DNA of 64,000 bases from Verrucomicrobiales bacterium (GTDB lineage: Bacteria > Verrucomicrobiota > Verrucomicrobiia > Verrucomicrobiales > DEV007), in assembly GCA_029213025.1 (NCBI GenBank), contig JARGOZ010000003.1, positions 58,753 to 122,752 on the forward strand. Reading direction: 5' to 3'. The number at the start of each line of letters is the position of its first letter. The stretch's first letter is position 1. The notes beneath the pieces are model-generated. The model saw only the letters and a program-made list of their open reading frames with translations. It was not told the origin of the DNA and did not search any database. This document shows positions 34,897-43,653 of the stretch, piece after piece. Both the position numbers and the translations under genes were made by a program.

Positions 34897-36042
34897 ATGA
34901 GCAAGACTTTGGGGAGAAATAAGCGTCCGATCGACGATTGGGGGAAAAAGCAGGTCCAGCCGGGTGAACAAGTCAGAGTCAGACTCGAAGCAGGAGAAAG
35001 TTTTACCGGAGTGAGCGTTCGACTCCCCGTAATGGTCTGGCGGGGAATGGAAGACGGACCGGTCCTCGGGGTTACCGCAGCAGTTCACGGGGATGAAATC
35101 AACGGCACCGGTGCGATTCGCCGACTGATCGAGGAACCCGATTTCGAATTAAAACGCGGCGCGCTCATTCTCGTGCCGGTCATCAACATCATGGGATTCG
35201 AGCGCCACAGTCGCTACACCCCCGACCGCCGGGACTTGAACCGAACCTTTCCCGGCAGCATCCGGGGCAGCCTGACCGGGCGACTCGCTCACCTGATCAT
35301 GGAAGAAGTGGTGGCCCGCTGCGACTACATTGTCGATTTACACACCGCTGCGATCCGGCGAACCAATTTTCCCAACGTCCGGGCGGACATAAACAATACC
35401 GGCTGCGAGAGACTGGCCCGTGTGTTCGGCGCTGAGGTCATTGTCGATAACGAAGGCCCCGACGGCTCTCTGCGCCGGGAGGCCTGCCGGGCCGGTTGCC
35501 CGACGATCATCCTCGAAGCCGGGGAAATCTGGAAAGTCGAGCCATCCGTCCAGGATATGACCCTGCGCGGGATCACCCACATTCTCTCCGAGTTGGACAT
35601 GATCGATATGACCGAAGAAACCAAACCGGAAACGTCCCCGCACCAGATGGTGGTTCACAGCTCCAGCTGGGTTCGGGCCGGCAACGGCGGATTTCTGAAA
35701 TTTCATGTCGCTCCGGGCGATACCGTGGAAAAGGATCAACCCCTCGCCACCAACACCGGTCTGCTCGGCCTCGAAAATGAAACGATTCTCAGCCCGCACC
35801 ATGGCTTTGTCCTCGGCATGACCACGATGCCGGCCGTTTCCCCGGGAGATCCCATCATTCACATCGCCCTGCCGGACACACGCAAGCAGTTCCGGTCGCT
35901 CGAAAAAAGTGTCGATAAAATGGAAGACGACGCTTTGGAAAATCAGGTACGGGACCACCTCGCAACCAACATAACCGTCGAAGAACCAACGATCGCGTTT
36001 GACGAAGACGAAGAATTTGAAGAAACCGACAACGATCAATGA
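34897..36042 (+). CDS. succinylglutamate desuccinylase/aspartoacylase family protein
   Basis: 381 residues of the M14-like AstE/AspA family. Zinc ligands appear in AAVHGDEINGTGAIRRLI (HGDE) and IVDLHTAA; the Arg-rich substrate loop is RDLNRTFPGS. The C-terminal part (about 255-345) is a barrel-like lipoyl-similar domain (GFLKFHVAPGDTVEKDQPLA), followed by an acidic tail. It overlaps the next gene by 4 bp (ATGA). In other bacteria this family and the RimB-like gene frequently accompany RimK, an ATP-grasp glutamate ligase; no rimK is visible here. Confidence 0.88.
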   Translation: MSKTLGRNKRPIDDWGKKQVQPGEQVRVRLEAGESFTGVSVRLPVMVWRGMEDGPVLGVTAAVHGDEINGTGAIRRLIEEPDFELKRGALILVPVINIMGFERHSRYTPDRRDLNRTFPGSIRGSLTGRLAHLIMEEVVARCDYIVDLHTAAIRRTNFPNVRADINNTGCERLARVFGAEVIVDNEGPDGSLRREACRAGCPTIILEAGEIWKVEPSVQDMTLRGITHILSELDMIDMTEETKPETSPHQMVVHSSSWVRAGNGGFLKFHVAPGDTVEKDQPLATNTGLLGLENETILSPHHGFVLGMTTMPAVSPGDPIIHIALPDTRKQFRSLEKSVDKMEDDALENQVRDHLATNITVEEPTIAFDEDEEFEETDNDQ

Positions 36043-36488
36043 GCACCGGGAATAAACCACTTACGATAGGCTGGAGAGAATGGGTCTCGCTTCCGGAATG
36101 GAATCTGAAAGTACGCGCCAAGGCCGACACCGGAGCCCGCAGCAGCGCAATCGACTGTTCCGACATTGTAGAGCTGCCCGGTGAACGGGTCCGCTTTACC
36201 ATCCGTTTGTCCAGAAATACCGACAGCAATATGACCCTCGAAGCTCCCATCGCCCTTCGCAAGCATGTCAGGAGCAGCACCGGCCACGGTCATGACCGAT
36301 TGTTCGTCGAAACCACTCTTTCGCTCGCCGGTAGAGAAAAAAAGATTCTGGTCAGCCTCACCTGCCGAAAGAAAATGATTCATCGCATGTTGCTCGGAAG
36401 AGAGGCACTGGCGAGCGATTTCCTGGTGGACAGCGGAGTGGATCACTGGGCGACACCTGCGAAAAAACCAGGAAGGAAGAAGAAGTGA
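36039..36488 (+). CDS. RimB-like retropepsin (PF05618 'ATP-dependent zinc protease' family)
   Basis: 149 residues. The core has the aspartic protease-like signature VRAKADTGARSSAIDC (D-T-G-A) after IGWREWVSLPEW, and ends with RKKMIHRMLLGREALASDFL, both characteristic of the family now described as retropepsin-like RimB. RimB removes glutamates added by RimK in some bacteria. It is translationally coupled to the upstream aspartoacylase-like gene. A Lys-rich tail ends the protein and a terminator follows. Confidence 0.87.
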   Translation: MSTGNKPLTIGWREWVSLPEWNLKVRAKADTGARSSAIDCSDIVELPGERVRFTIRLSRNTDSNMTLEAPIALRKHVRSSTGHGHDRLFVETTLSLAGREKKILVSLTCRKKMIHRMLLGREALASDFLVDSGVDHWATPAKKPGRKKK

Positions 36489-36516
36489 ACCCCGGCGTTC
36501 CCGGGATTCGTTTTTT
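36487..36516. terminator. likely intrinsic terminator between convergent genes
   Basis: GAACCCCGG pairs with CCGGGATTC (one mismatch) around a short loop, then T6. It lies immediately at the end of the RimB-like gene and 33 bp before the convergent cytochrome-like gene ends. Confidence 0.55.
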
Positions 36517-36549
36517 GAACGGAGATTGTAGAGCCGATTGCCTGCGACA

Positions 36550-37143
36550 CTACTTTGCTAAGTCGGCAGCCAGCTTACGGCTCTCGGCTGACAGCTTCGC
36601 GACCGGATAGTTGAATTCTGATCCGTCCTCTTTCCGCAGCGTCACCATGGTCGCAGTCGCGGCAACGAATGCTGCCTCCAGAGTCTTTCCATCGGTGTTT
36701 GACCAGGTGTGAACCTTATTGGAATCCGGCTCTGACGTTGGCGTTGTCGATGGTGCATCCTCCGGTTTCGATTCAAAACTGGCTCCTTCTTCGATCCATT
36801 TTCTGATCAATGCCTTCTCTGCCGAGTTGAGAGGTTCTCCGCGGCGTGGCGGAGGCATGGCATCGGTGGAAGTAGGAGGCAGCGACGAAAGTTTGTACAT
36901 TTTGCTGCGCTCCGGATCCCCGGGGACAACGACTGCATCTTCGTGAGTTCCAATCACCTCTTTAAAATAACGAACATTATCGTAGCGGACTTTTCGTTTT
37001 GCCTTCGGACCGCTGTGGCACTTGAAACAATGATCTTTCAAGATGGGTTGAATGTCCCTTTCATAATCCACAGCAAGAACGGCAGTTGAGGAAAACGAAG
37101 TCACCACTGCGGCGAGGGTTGAAAAAGGGCGCATTTTTTTCAT
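36550..37143 (-). CDS. exported planctomycete-type cytochrome c with SHD1-like C-terminus
   Basis: 197 residues: signal peptide (FSTLAAVVTSFSSTAVLA), then a planctomycete-type cytochrome domain (PILKDHCFKCHSGPKAKR, ... DAMPPPRRGEPLNSAEKALI, RKWIEEGASFESKP). A short Ser/Thr/Pro linker leads to a C-terminal SHD1-like motif (TWSNTDGKTLEAAFVAA ... MVTLRKEDGSEFNYPVAKLS), a small domain common in PVC exported proteins and thought to bind partners. It is divergent from the sulfatase gene with about 137 bp between starts. Confidence 0.83.
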   Translation of the reverse strand: MKKMRPFSTLAAVVTSFSSTAVLAVDYERDIQPILKDHCFKCHSGPKAKRKVRYDNVRYFKEVIGTHEDAVVVPGDPERSKMYKLSSLPPTSTDAMPPPRRGEPLNSAEKALIRKWIEEGASFESKPEDAPSTTPTSEPDSNKVHTWSNTDGKTLEAAFVAATATMVTLRKEDGSEFNYPVAKLSAESRKLAADLAK

Positions 37144-37280
37144 TGTTTAGGAGAGTATGTCGATTCGACGAATTAAGGTTCAATTGTTTCAAGGAAATGC
37201 CGGGACGTCAAGCCAACGACAGCCGATTAACCCGCCTGTTTGCGGGCTTGTCAGTAACTTTTCAAACAACATTATACAGG

Positions 37281-38828
37281 ATGTTACGATGTTTCTCAAT
37301 TCTGGCTTTCCTGGCAATCTCCGGCAGCGCGCTCCAGTCCGCCGAAAAGCAGCCGAATATCGTCTTCATTTTTACCGATGATCATTGTGAGCAGGCTCTC
37401 AGCGCATACGATGACAGCCGGATCACAACACCAAACATGGACCGCATCGCAAATGCCGGAATGCGATTCACCAAATGCTACGTCACCAATGCCATTTGCG
37501 GACCAAGCCGGGCCGTAATTCAGACCGGAAAACACAGCCACCTCAACGGATTCATCCGCAACGGAAACACGTTCGACGGTGACCAGCAGACATTTCCGAA
37601 ATTGCTGCGTAAAGCAGGCTATCAAACAGCTGTAATTGGAAAATGGCACCTGAAGTCCACTCCGCAGGGTTTTGATTATTTCGATGTATTGAAAGGCCAG
37701 GGCCCGTATTACAACCCGCCGATGCTGTACGGAGGAATCAAATCAAAAGCGACTCTCCGCAAACATACCGGTTACACCACTGATATCATAAAAGACAAAG
37801 CTCTCGCATGGTTGAAGAATGAACGGGACAGGGAGAAACCGTTCATGCTGATGTTTCAACACAAAGCGCCCCACCGTAACTGGCAACCGGGACCGGAATA
37901 TCTCACCTGGCTGGATGATACGACCATTCCGGAGCCCGACACTCTGTACGACGACTATTCAAACCGGGCCAGTCCAGCCTCGAATCAGGCGATGGAAATC
38001 AAAACCCACGTGAATCCATCGGACCTGAAACTGACCGCACCGAAAAATCTCACCACTGAACAAAAACAACTGTGGGACGCCGCCTACAAGCCGAAAAACG
38101 AAGCCTTCCTCGCAAAAAAGGATTCGATGTCGGAGAAAGAAATCATCCAGTGGAAATACCAGCGCTACGTGAAGGACTATTTGCGCTGCGTAAAATCTGT
38201 CGACGATGCTATCGGCGAAGTTCTCGACTACCTGAAAGCCGAAGGCCTCGCAGAAAACACTTTGGTGATGTATTCGAGCGATCAGGGCTGGTATCTCGGC
38301 GAACACGGCTGGTTCGACAAACGCTGGATGTATGAGGAATCCCTGAAAACACCTCTTCTCGCCAGCTGGCCGGGGGTAATCAAGCCGGGCAGCGTTAATC
38401 ATGATATCGTCTCCAACCTTGATTTTGCCGAAACGTTCCTTGATGCAGCCGGGGTCGAAATCCCTTCAGATATGCAGGGCAAAAGCCTGGTCCCGATTTT
38501 TACAGGGAACACTCCCGATGACTGGCGGCAGTCCTTTTACTATCACTACTACGAATTTCCCGGCGGTCACAATGTGGCGCGCCACTATGGAGTCACCAAC
38601 GGAAAGCAGAAGTTAATTCACTACTACCAGCTGGATGAATGGGAACTATTCGATCTGGAAAAGGATCCTGACGAATTGAATTCGGTGTATGGCAACGCTG
38701 AATATAGGAAGATCCAAACCGCCATGAAGGAGGAGTTACACAGACTGCGAAAACTCTACGAAGTCCCGGTCGATGATACGCCGCTGCCAAAACCGGGCGA
38801 ACAGAAAAAGCGAAAGAACAAAGTATAG
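37281..38828 (+). CDS. exported type I sulfatase
   Basis: 515 residues from the ATG at 37281, which starts a clean signal peptide (MLRCFSILAFLAISGSALQS). Longer in-frame starts back to 37086 would overlap the divergent gene. The formylglycine motif is AICGPSRAVIQTG (Cys73-x-Pro75-x-Arg77), metal ligands include Asp33 and Asp34 in FIFTDDHCEQ, and the C-terminal Asp/Gln pair is in MYSSDQGWYLGEHGWFDKRW. The family blocks GKWHLK and KAPHRNWQP are intact. It hydrolyses sulfate esters of carbohydrates, probably in the periplasm. No maturase gene is nearby. Confidence 0.93.
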   Translation: MLRCFSILAFLAISGSALQSAEKQPNIVFIFTDDHCEQALSAYDDSRITTPNMDRIANAGMRFTKCYVTNAICGPSRAVIQTGKHSHLNGFIRNGNTFDGDQQTFPKLLRKAGYQTAVIGKWHLKSTPQGFDYFDVLKGQGPYYNPPMLYGGIKSKATLRKHTGYTTDIIKDKALAWLKNERDREKPFMLMFQHKAPHRNWQPGPEYLTWLDDTTIPEPDTLYDDYSNRASPASNQAMEIKTHVNPSDLKLTAPKNLTTEQKQLWDAAYKPKNEAFLAKKDSMSEKEIIQWKYQRYVKDYLRCVKSVDDAIGEVLDYLKAEGLAENTLVMYSSDQGWYLGEHGWFDKRWMYEESLKTPLLASWPGVIKPGSVNHDIVSNLDFAETFLDAAGVEIPSDMQGKSLVPIFTGNTPDDWRQSFYYHYYEFPGGHNVARHYGVTNGKQKLIHYYQLDEWELFDLEKDPDELNSVYGNAEYRKIQTAMKEELHRLRKLYEVPVDDTPLPKPGEQKKRKNKV

Positions 38829-38945
38829 AAAGCCGAACTCCAACTAACATCCCCACAAGACGGTCTGATCAATCCATCCATGTAAATCCGGTAAAATCCA
38901 TGTTCCATCCATGCCAAATCCGTCAGGCTTGGAACTTCACACGGA

Positions 38946-40607
38946 CTACCTTCTGGCCGAGCGGCTTTTTTCATACAAATCCGCGATTTCCGCTTCGCTG
39001 AGCGCGGCATCGAAAATCGCGATTTCATCCATGCGACCGTTCAGGTTCCGGATCGCGAAGTTGGGATCAGAGCGGAAAGGTAAGCCCCAGTTGCCTACCT
39101 CGGCATTGCCTATGCGGAATTCCGTAACTTGATAGAGCGGCTCGATTTCCTGGCTGGAAACCTGTTCGCCGTTTACGTAGTGAGATACGGCTTTGCCTAC
39201 CGGATCAAATACCGAAGCGAGATGCATCCATTCGCCGCTATTGGAGAGATCCCAGATCGGCGGGGAAAAATATACCCGGTGAAACCGGTCGCCGGATTTT
39301 GGCCACTCCGGGTTCGGTCGCGAATCGTCGATCATTACGGAAAGCATCATTTTTCCATCCTCCCGGATTTGCCAGTGCGGCTCGCCGTTTTCGTATCCGT
39401 CGCCCATGAACAGAGCATTGTATTGACGATCGAGACTGTCGACCCGCACCCAACAGACAAAGGAGAAGGCGGAAAATTCGCCGGGCAAATTCATACGCAT
39501 CCGCGAACCGGGTCGACGGAATTCCAGTGCGCCTTTCAGTCCCGGCCAGCGACCCGCCACCGGCTCCGCGAGGATGAAGGTGCCATCGGTATCCGGCTTT
39601 CGGGGCATAGCGAGATTGGGAATCCGGGAGCCTGACCCGTTGCGATCAAATGTATAGTAGGCAATCAACCGCTGGTCTTTGGCGAGCGAATCGCGATGTG
39701 TTTTCCAACTGTCAAAATCAATTTTCCTCTGATCAATCGATCTCTCTTCAAAGCGTTCATCATTGGGAAAATTCACTTTTCCATCTGTGCCTTCCGGCGA
39801 AAGGGCAAGCGACGCGCCTTTCTTCATCGATTTTGCTTCCTGCCCGTCACGATGAAGAAGAATCTCCCCGTCGAAAACCTCGACATTTTCCACTCCGGCA
39901 CGCACTTCGAGACCAAATTCTGTGCCCAAATCCACAATCTCCGCTGATGGAGCCTGCAGCTTGAAACCCCGCGCAGCGGGCGGAACCTGCATGCGGACAA
40001 GGCCTTCGCGACAGACCGCTTCCCAGGCGGATTTCACTTCGATCTCTGCCGGGCCCTCCACCGTCATCGTCGCTCCGGAAAAGAACTGTATTTCCGCTGT
40101 GCCGCTCTGGAGAACGAAGTTTTCCGCGCCGAGAAGATCGCCCTCCTGCCGCGATACCGATGCAGCTTCCCACACCGGATCAAAAATACGCTCAATCACG
40201 GCAAAACCGCTGGCTGACGGCTTTTCGCCTCCGGTTGTCGCCTGATTACCCGGGTCTACGGACCGGGTGACATACATCAAACCCAGCCCGAAGAAGAATG
40301 CCAAAGCCGCAACGGCAGCCATCGGAATAAAAACCGGAAAGGCCACAATTTTCTCTTTCCATGTAGAGTCAGGAGCTTCCTCCTCTTTGACAAGCCAGGG
40401 ACCGGTTGCTGAATCCGCTTCGATATGGATCGATTGCAACGCGTGATTGATGCCCTGGTAGCGCCGCACTATCCGCCGCAGCGCCGGGCTTGCCATCATC
40501 CGGTCCTGCAGCAAATCGAATTCCTCCGGTTCGATTGTTTCGTCGATCCAGGCATCGATCCAGTCCCGCTCTTCCGCGGCAAGCTCGTTGAAATCCTCCT
40601 TTTTCAT
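38946..40607 (-). CDS. FecR-type anti-sigma/regulator protein with LamG domain
   Basis: 553 residues. The N-terminal 90 residues are a cytoplasmic helical anti-sigma-like segment (AAEERDWIDAWIDETIEPEE), followed by one membrane helix (VFIPMAAVAALAFFFGLGLM), a FecR domain (about 150-280; ATMTVEGPAEIEVKSAWEAV, VDLGTEFGLEVRAGVENVEV) and a LamG/concanavalin-like lectin domain (about 330-545; FSFVCWVRVDSLDRQYNALF, NGRMDEIAIFDAALSEAEI). This two-gene arrangement with an ECF sigma factor is a hallmark of planctomycetes and verrucomicrobia and likely links an extracellular glycan signal to transcription. The start overlaps the sigma gene by 4 bp. Confidence 0.9.
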   Translation of the reverse strand: MKKEDFNELAAEERDWIDAWIDETIEPEEFDLLQDRMMASPALRRIVRRYQGINHALQSIHIEADSATGPWLVKEEEAPDSTWKEKIVAFPVFIPMAAVAALAFFFGLGLMYVTRSVDPGNQATTGGEKPSASGFAVIERIFDPVWEAASVSRQEGDLLGAENFVLQSGTAEIQFFSGATMTVEGPAEIEVKSAWEAVCREGLVRMQVPPAARGFKLQAPSAEIVDLGTEFGLEVRAGVENVEVFDGEILLHRDGQEAKSMKKGASLALSPEGTDGKVNFPNDERFEERSIDQRKIDFDSWKTHRDSLAKDQRLIAYYTFDRNGSGSRIPNLAMPRKPDTDGTFILAEPVAGRWPGLKGALEFRRPGSRMRMNLPGEFSAFSFVCWVRVDSLDRQYNALFMGDGYENGEPHWQIREDGKMMLSVMIDDSRPNPEWPKSGDRFHRVYFSPPIWDLSNSGEWMHLASVFDPVGKAVSHYVNGEQVSSQEIEPLYQVTEFRIGNAEVGNWGLPFRSDPNFAIRNLNGRMDEIAIFDAALSEAEIADLYEKSRSARR

Positions 40608-41158
40608 CCCTGATTTCCAACGGGTTGAATTTTACTCTCTACACAGGAGAGGAGCTTTCTCCGCAAACGCTTAAGTCGCATATAAAAAGCTGCCGCCGAG
40701 GAGCCCGCCTCCTCAGCCATATCTTTTACCTTCACTCCCGGCGTGTAGGCGAGCGTGAGAAACCGGCGACTTTTGCCCGGCATTTCCGCCAGACAAACTT
40801 CGAGAGCCTCCAGTTCTTTTCTTCGTTCGGAAACCTCATCCGCACCTTCATCGGCCATCAGCTCGAATAGCTCCTCCCGGAATACGAGGCGGTCGCGGGC
40901 CATTTTCCGGCGGTAGGAAAGAGCTTCAAACCGCGCAATCACACAGGCCCACTTCATAAAATGAGTGTCCGGGTCGTATTGATCGAATTTCCGCCAAATC
41001 ACGAGAGCTGTTTGTTGCAGAACTTCGTCTGTATCCGACCAGTCCGGCAACAGCGATCCGATGAACCGGCGAAGATCCGGCTCATACCGGGTAAAACGCT
41101 GCACGAAAATTTCGTAGTGCTCGTCGGATGGATCAGAGAGATTTTCAGGCTCAGGCAT
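40604..41158 (-). CDS. ECF RNA polymerase sigma factor (Rhodopirellula/Verrucomicrobium type)
   Basis: 184 residues with region 2 (FTRYEPDLRRFIGSLLPDWS, DTDEVLQQTALVIWRKFDQY, FMKWACVIARFEALSYRRKM) and region 4 (LAEMPGKSRRFLTLAYTPGV, MAEEAGSSAAAFYMRLKRLR). The second subfamily motif EVLQQTALVIWRKFDQYD is typical of the Rhodopirellula/Verrucomicrobium sigma family. It pairs with the FecR-LamG protein encoded immediately downstream and overlapping by 4 bp, which probably holds it inactive until the signal arrives. Confidence 0.92.
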   Translation of the reverse strand: MPEPENLSDPSDEHYEIFVQRFTRYEPDLRRFIGSLLPDWSDTDEVLQQTALVIWRKFDQYDPDTHFMKWACVIARFEALSYRRKMARDRLVFREELFELMADEGADEVSERRKELEALEVCLAEMPGKSRRFLTLAYTPGVKVKDMAEEAGSSAAAFYMRLKRLRRKLLSCVESKIQPVGNQG

Positions 41159-41220
41159 AGCGATCTACTCTACCACTGCCGACCAATCAAAAAACTAACG
41201 GAAATACCGGAAATTCCTTC

Positions 41221-41262
41221 GATTCAATAGGGTACGATCCCGCATTGTACCCTGTTCAATGC
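41221..41262. repeat. dispersed palindromic repeat, inverted pair in an intergenic region
   Basis: The forward unit GATTCAATAGGGTACGATCC is followed by the reverse unit CGCATTGTACCCTGTTCAAT, and together they can fold into one hairpin with a few mismatches. It lies in the 205-bp gap between the divergent sigma-factor gene and the nitrate-cluster channel gene; apart from it the gap shows nothing I can name. Confidence 0.85.
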
Positions 41263-41363
41263 GGGAAAATGAGCCCCGTTCATTTCAAAAATGAAAATAT
41301 CGAATTCGGATCCGGTGATCGACGATGTAATATGGAACGCAAATCGCTCTAACGAGCCAGCGA

Positions 41364-42599
41364 ATGACCGATATGAAATTGACCAAATTGCCTGTGTTTA
41401 CGTGCGTTTTCGCACTTTCCGTTTTCACTTCCGGAATGGCTGCGGCCGGACCTCTCATCCTCCGGGATGATGCGTTTATCACGCCGACGGTAGACACCCG
41501 GTTCCGCTATGAATCCGGCAGTCTCGATACACTGGACGTTTCCCACAACGGCTCCATGCGCAGCCGACTCGGTTTGATGACGAAGAAAGTCCACGGCTTC
41601 CAGGTCTTCGGAGAATATGAGGGAACACGGGTTGTCGACCGCCAGAGTTACCGGGCGGCCTCCGTGCATGGCCCGGCGACAAAAACGGTTATTGCAGATC
41701 CGGAATCAAACGAAATCAATCAACTGTGGGTCAGCTACGAAAGTGTCGACAAAACCGTCGGTATCAAAGCGGGTCGGCAGGCCATCAATATCGACAACCA
41801 GAGATATGTCGGCGGAGTCGCATGGCGCCAGAATATGCAAACGTTTGATGCGGCGACTTTGAAATGGACGCCTACCAGTGATCTCGAAGTCAGCTATGGA
41901 TACATCAGTCAGGTAAACCGGATTTTTGGTTCGGATGTATTTTTCGCTCCTCATACCGATTTCGAAGGGGATACTCATCTGGTAAATGTAAAGCTCAAAT
42001 CCCTCCCACTCGGAACTCTTACCGGCTATGCCTACTCGATGGATCTGACAAACCGCGCCGGATCCGCAACCAGCAACACCAGTCTCGGCCTGTCGCTTGC
42101 GGGTGATGTATTTGATACTTCCGCCAGTTATTATCTGGAATACGCCCACCAGACGGATGCCCACAACAGTCCCCGCAACTATGCGGCGAACTATGGCCAC
42201 GGCTACCTGAGCTATCCCATTTGCGAAAATCTGAAACTAACCGGAGGCCTCGAATACCTCGGCTCTGACAACAATGTCGGTTACCAGTTCCCTCTCGGAA
42301 CCAACCACAAATTCAACGGTTTTGCCGATGTCTTTCTCGCGACGCCCCCTGTTGGTTTAATTAACCCCTACGTCTCGCTGGCCACTACATTGCCTTGCGA
42401 TATCGGAGCGGCCCTTTTTTACCACCACTTCGAAAACGAGGATTGGGATCTCGAATTTGGTAACGAAATCGACCTTGTCCTGACCAAAAAGATCAACGAT
42501 AGAATTTCTCTACTGGGCAAAGGCGCTTACTACATGGGCAGTGTCGATACCACTCCCGATCTGACCAGAATGTCTATCGAATTGAACTACAAGTACTAG
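41364..42599 (+). CDS. outer-membrane beta-barrel channel (alginate-export/porin-like) of nitrate cluster
   Basis: 411 residues with a signal peptide (VFTCVFALSVFTSGMAAAG), then a beta-barrel of alternating amphipathic strands that ends in an aromatic residue (ELNYKY), as outer-membrane barrels do. Blocks such as GRQAINIDNQRYVGGVAWRQ with NMQTFDAATL are like those in alginate-export-type porins. Another possible start is the in-frame ATG nine bases later. It is the only outer-membrane gene in the nitrate cluster, is divergent from the LysR regulator-linked part, and probably lets nitrate enter the periplasm; this role is inferred from position. Confidence 0.75.
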   Translation: MTDMKLTKLPVFTCVFALSVFTSGMAAAGPLILRDDAFITPTVDTRFRYESGSLDTLDVSHNGSMRSRLGLMTKKVHGFQVFGEYEGTRVVDRQSYRAASVHGPATKTVIADPESNEINQLWVSYESVDKTVGIKAGRQAINIDNQRYVGGVAWRQNMQTFDAATLKWTPTSDLEVSYGYISQVNRIFGSDVFFAPHTDFEGDTHLVNVKLKSLPLGTLTGYAYSMDLTNRAGSATSNTSLGLSLAGDVFDTSASYYLEYAHQTDAHNSPRNYAANYGHGYLSYPICENLKLTGGLEYLGSDNNVGYQFPLGTNHKFNGFADVFLATPPVGLINPYVSLATTLPCDIGAALFYHHFENEDWDLEFGNEIDLVLTKKINDRISLLGKGAYYMGSVDTTPDLTRMSIELNYKY

Positions 42600-42612
42600 G
42601 GCATTTCCACTT

Positions 42613-43545
42613 TCAGGCTGCCGCAGTAACACTGCATGTCTGCAGCTGCAGATTGGCAAACACACTCCGGCAAATGCCGGAGAAAACGTTTTCTACCAGA
42701 ACCTTCCCGTGCCTCGAGTCGCTATAGATCCCCCAGGTCCGGTTCGCTTCACGTAGAGGAAGAGGTTTAAAAATCAGTGTTCCGGCTTTAATTTCCTCCC
42801 GAGCCACCCACGGAGCGAGCAGACCGATCCCGAGGCCGATTTTGGCCATTTCTTTGATCGCCGCCATACTTCCCACCTGCAGCGATGGCTGAAACCGGTC
42901 TTTACGATCCGCGAAGATATCATCTATCAAACGGTATGTTTCGCTCTCCCGATCGAAAATAATAAAATCTTCATCGACTATATCCTCGTAGGTAATTCTA
43001 TCGGCGCCCGCCAGTGGATGAACCGGAGAAAGCGCCATTTCGATCTGATCGCTGAACACAGGATCGAAGCACAAACGAGGGGGCACCGCTGACTCCAGTG
43101 CTACAACTATGTCGAGTTGCCCTTTTTCCAACATGCCGACGAGATTTTTATTATTCTCGGTCGAAACCGCATATTCATAATTGGGAAAACACTCGCGCAA
43201 CTCCCGCAGAATCGGCGGCAAAACATACTGACTGATCGTTACCGAAGCCCCGATTCGCAACCGCCCGTGACCCGGCTTGTTCACCGTTATCACATCGTTC
43301 AGCGCCTTTTCCATCCGCTGAACAATCGCATCAGCATGAGGCAGCAACGCATCACCCTCAGCCGTCAGGCGAACCTGCTTGCCCATCCGTTCAAACAAAC
43401 TGACCTGCAAGTGGCTCTCCAGCGCTTTGATCGAATGACTCACCGCCGATTGGGTGAGATGCAAATGGCTGGCCGCCTCCGTAAAGCTCTCATGACGTGC
43501 CAGTTCCTGAAAGGCACGCAGTTGTCGGATATCAAGGAGCTCCAT
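42613..43545 (-). CDS. LysR family regulator, probable nitrate cluster regulator
   Basis: 310 residues with a typical N-terminal wHTH (RQLRAFQELARHESFTEAAS, LTQSAVSHSIKALESHLQVS) and a CbbR/CysB-type effector domain (from about 90; GRLRIGASVTISQYVLPPIL). It is inserted between the outer-membrane channel gene and the importer genes, facing the opposite way, and the 108-bp gap before the importer genes is shared. LysR-type control of nitrate assimilation (for example Nac- or NtcB-like) is well known in other bacteria. The effector is unknown. Confidence 0.88.
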   Translation of the reverse strand: MELLDIRQLRAFQELARHESFTEAASHLHLTQSAVSHSIKALESHLQVSLFERMGKQVRLTAEGDALLPHADAIVQRMEKALNDVITVNKPGHGRLRIGASVTISQYVLPPILRELRECFPNYEYAVSTENNKNLVGMLEKGQLDIVVALESAVPPRLCFDPVFSDQIEMALSPVHPLAGADRITYEDIVDEDFIIFDRESETYRLIDDIFADRKDRFQPSLQVGSMAAIKEMAKIGLGIGLLAPWVAREEIKAGTLIFKPLPLREANRTWGIYSDSRHGKVLVENVFSGICRSVFANLQLQTCSVTAAA

Positions 43546-43625
43546 CTTCGATTATTGGGATATGAACAAAATTGATCGTCACAATGAATTTCCCTAAAGC
43601 AATTATCGGACCAAAGACACCGGCA

Positions 43626-43641
43626 TGGCACAAAAGCGGCT
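43626..43641 (+). promoter_or_regulatory. possible sigma-54 promoter element upstream of the nitrate importer genes
   Basis: TGGCACAAAAGCGGCT keeps the GG at -24 and the GC at -12 with the canonical spacing and TGGCAC at the -24 site, but the -12 box is CGGCT rather than TTGCW. The implied start at about 43652 sits at the GTG of the broken NrtA paralogue, so the site fits only if transcription begins there or the gene start is further down. Confidence 0.25.
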
Positions 43642-43653
43642 CTTTACCGATCC

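Noticed and set aside
24106..36500. A defence island made of the TIR, STAND and AAA ATPase genes
   Set aside because: They are separated by unrelated exported-protein genes over 10 kb and share no operon, so grouping them would be guesswork.
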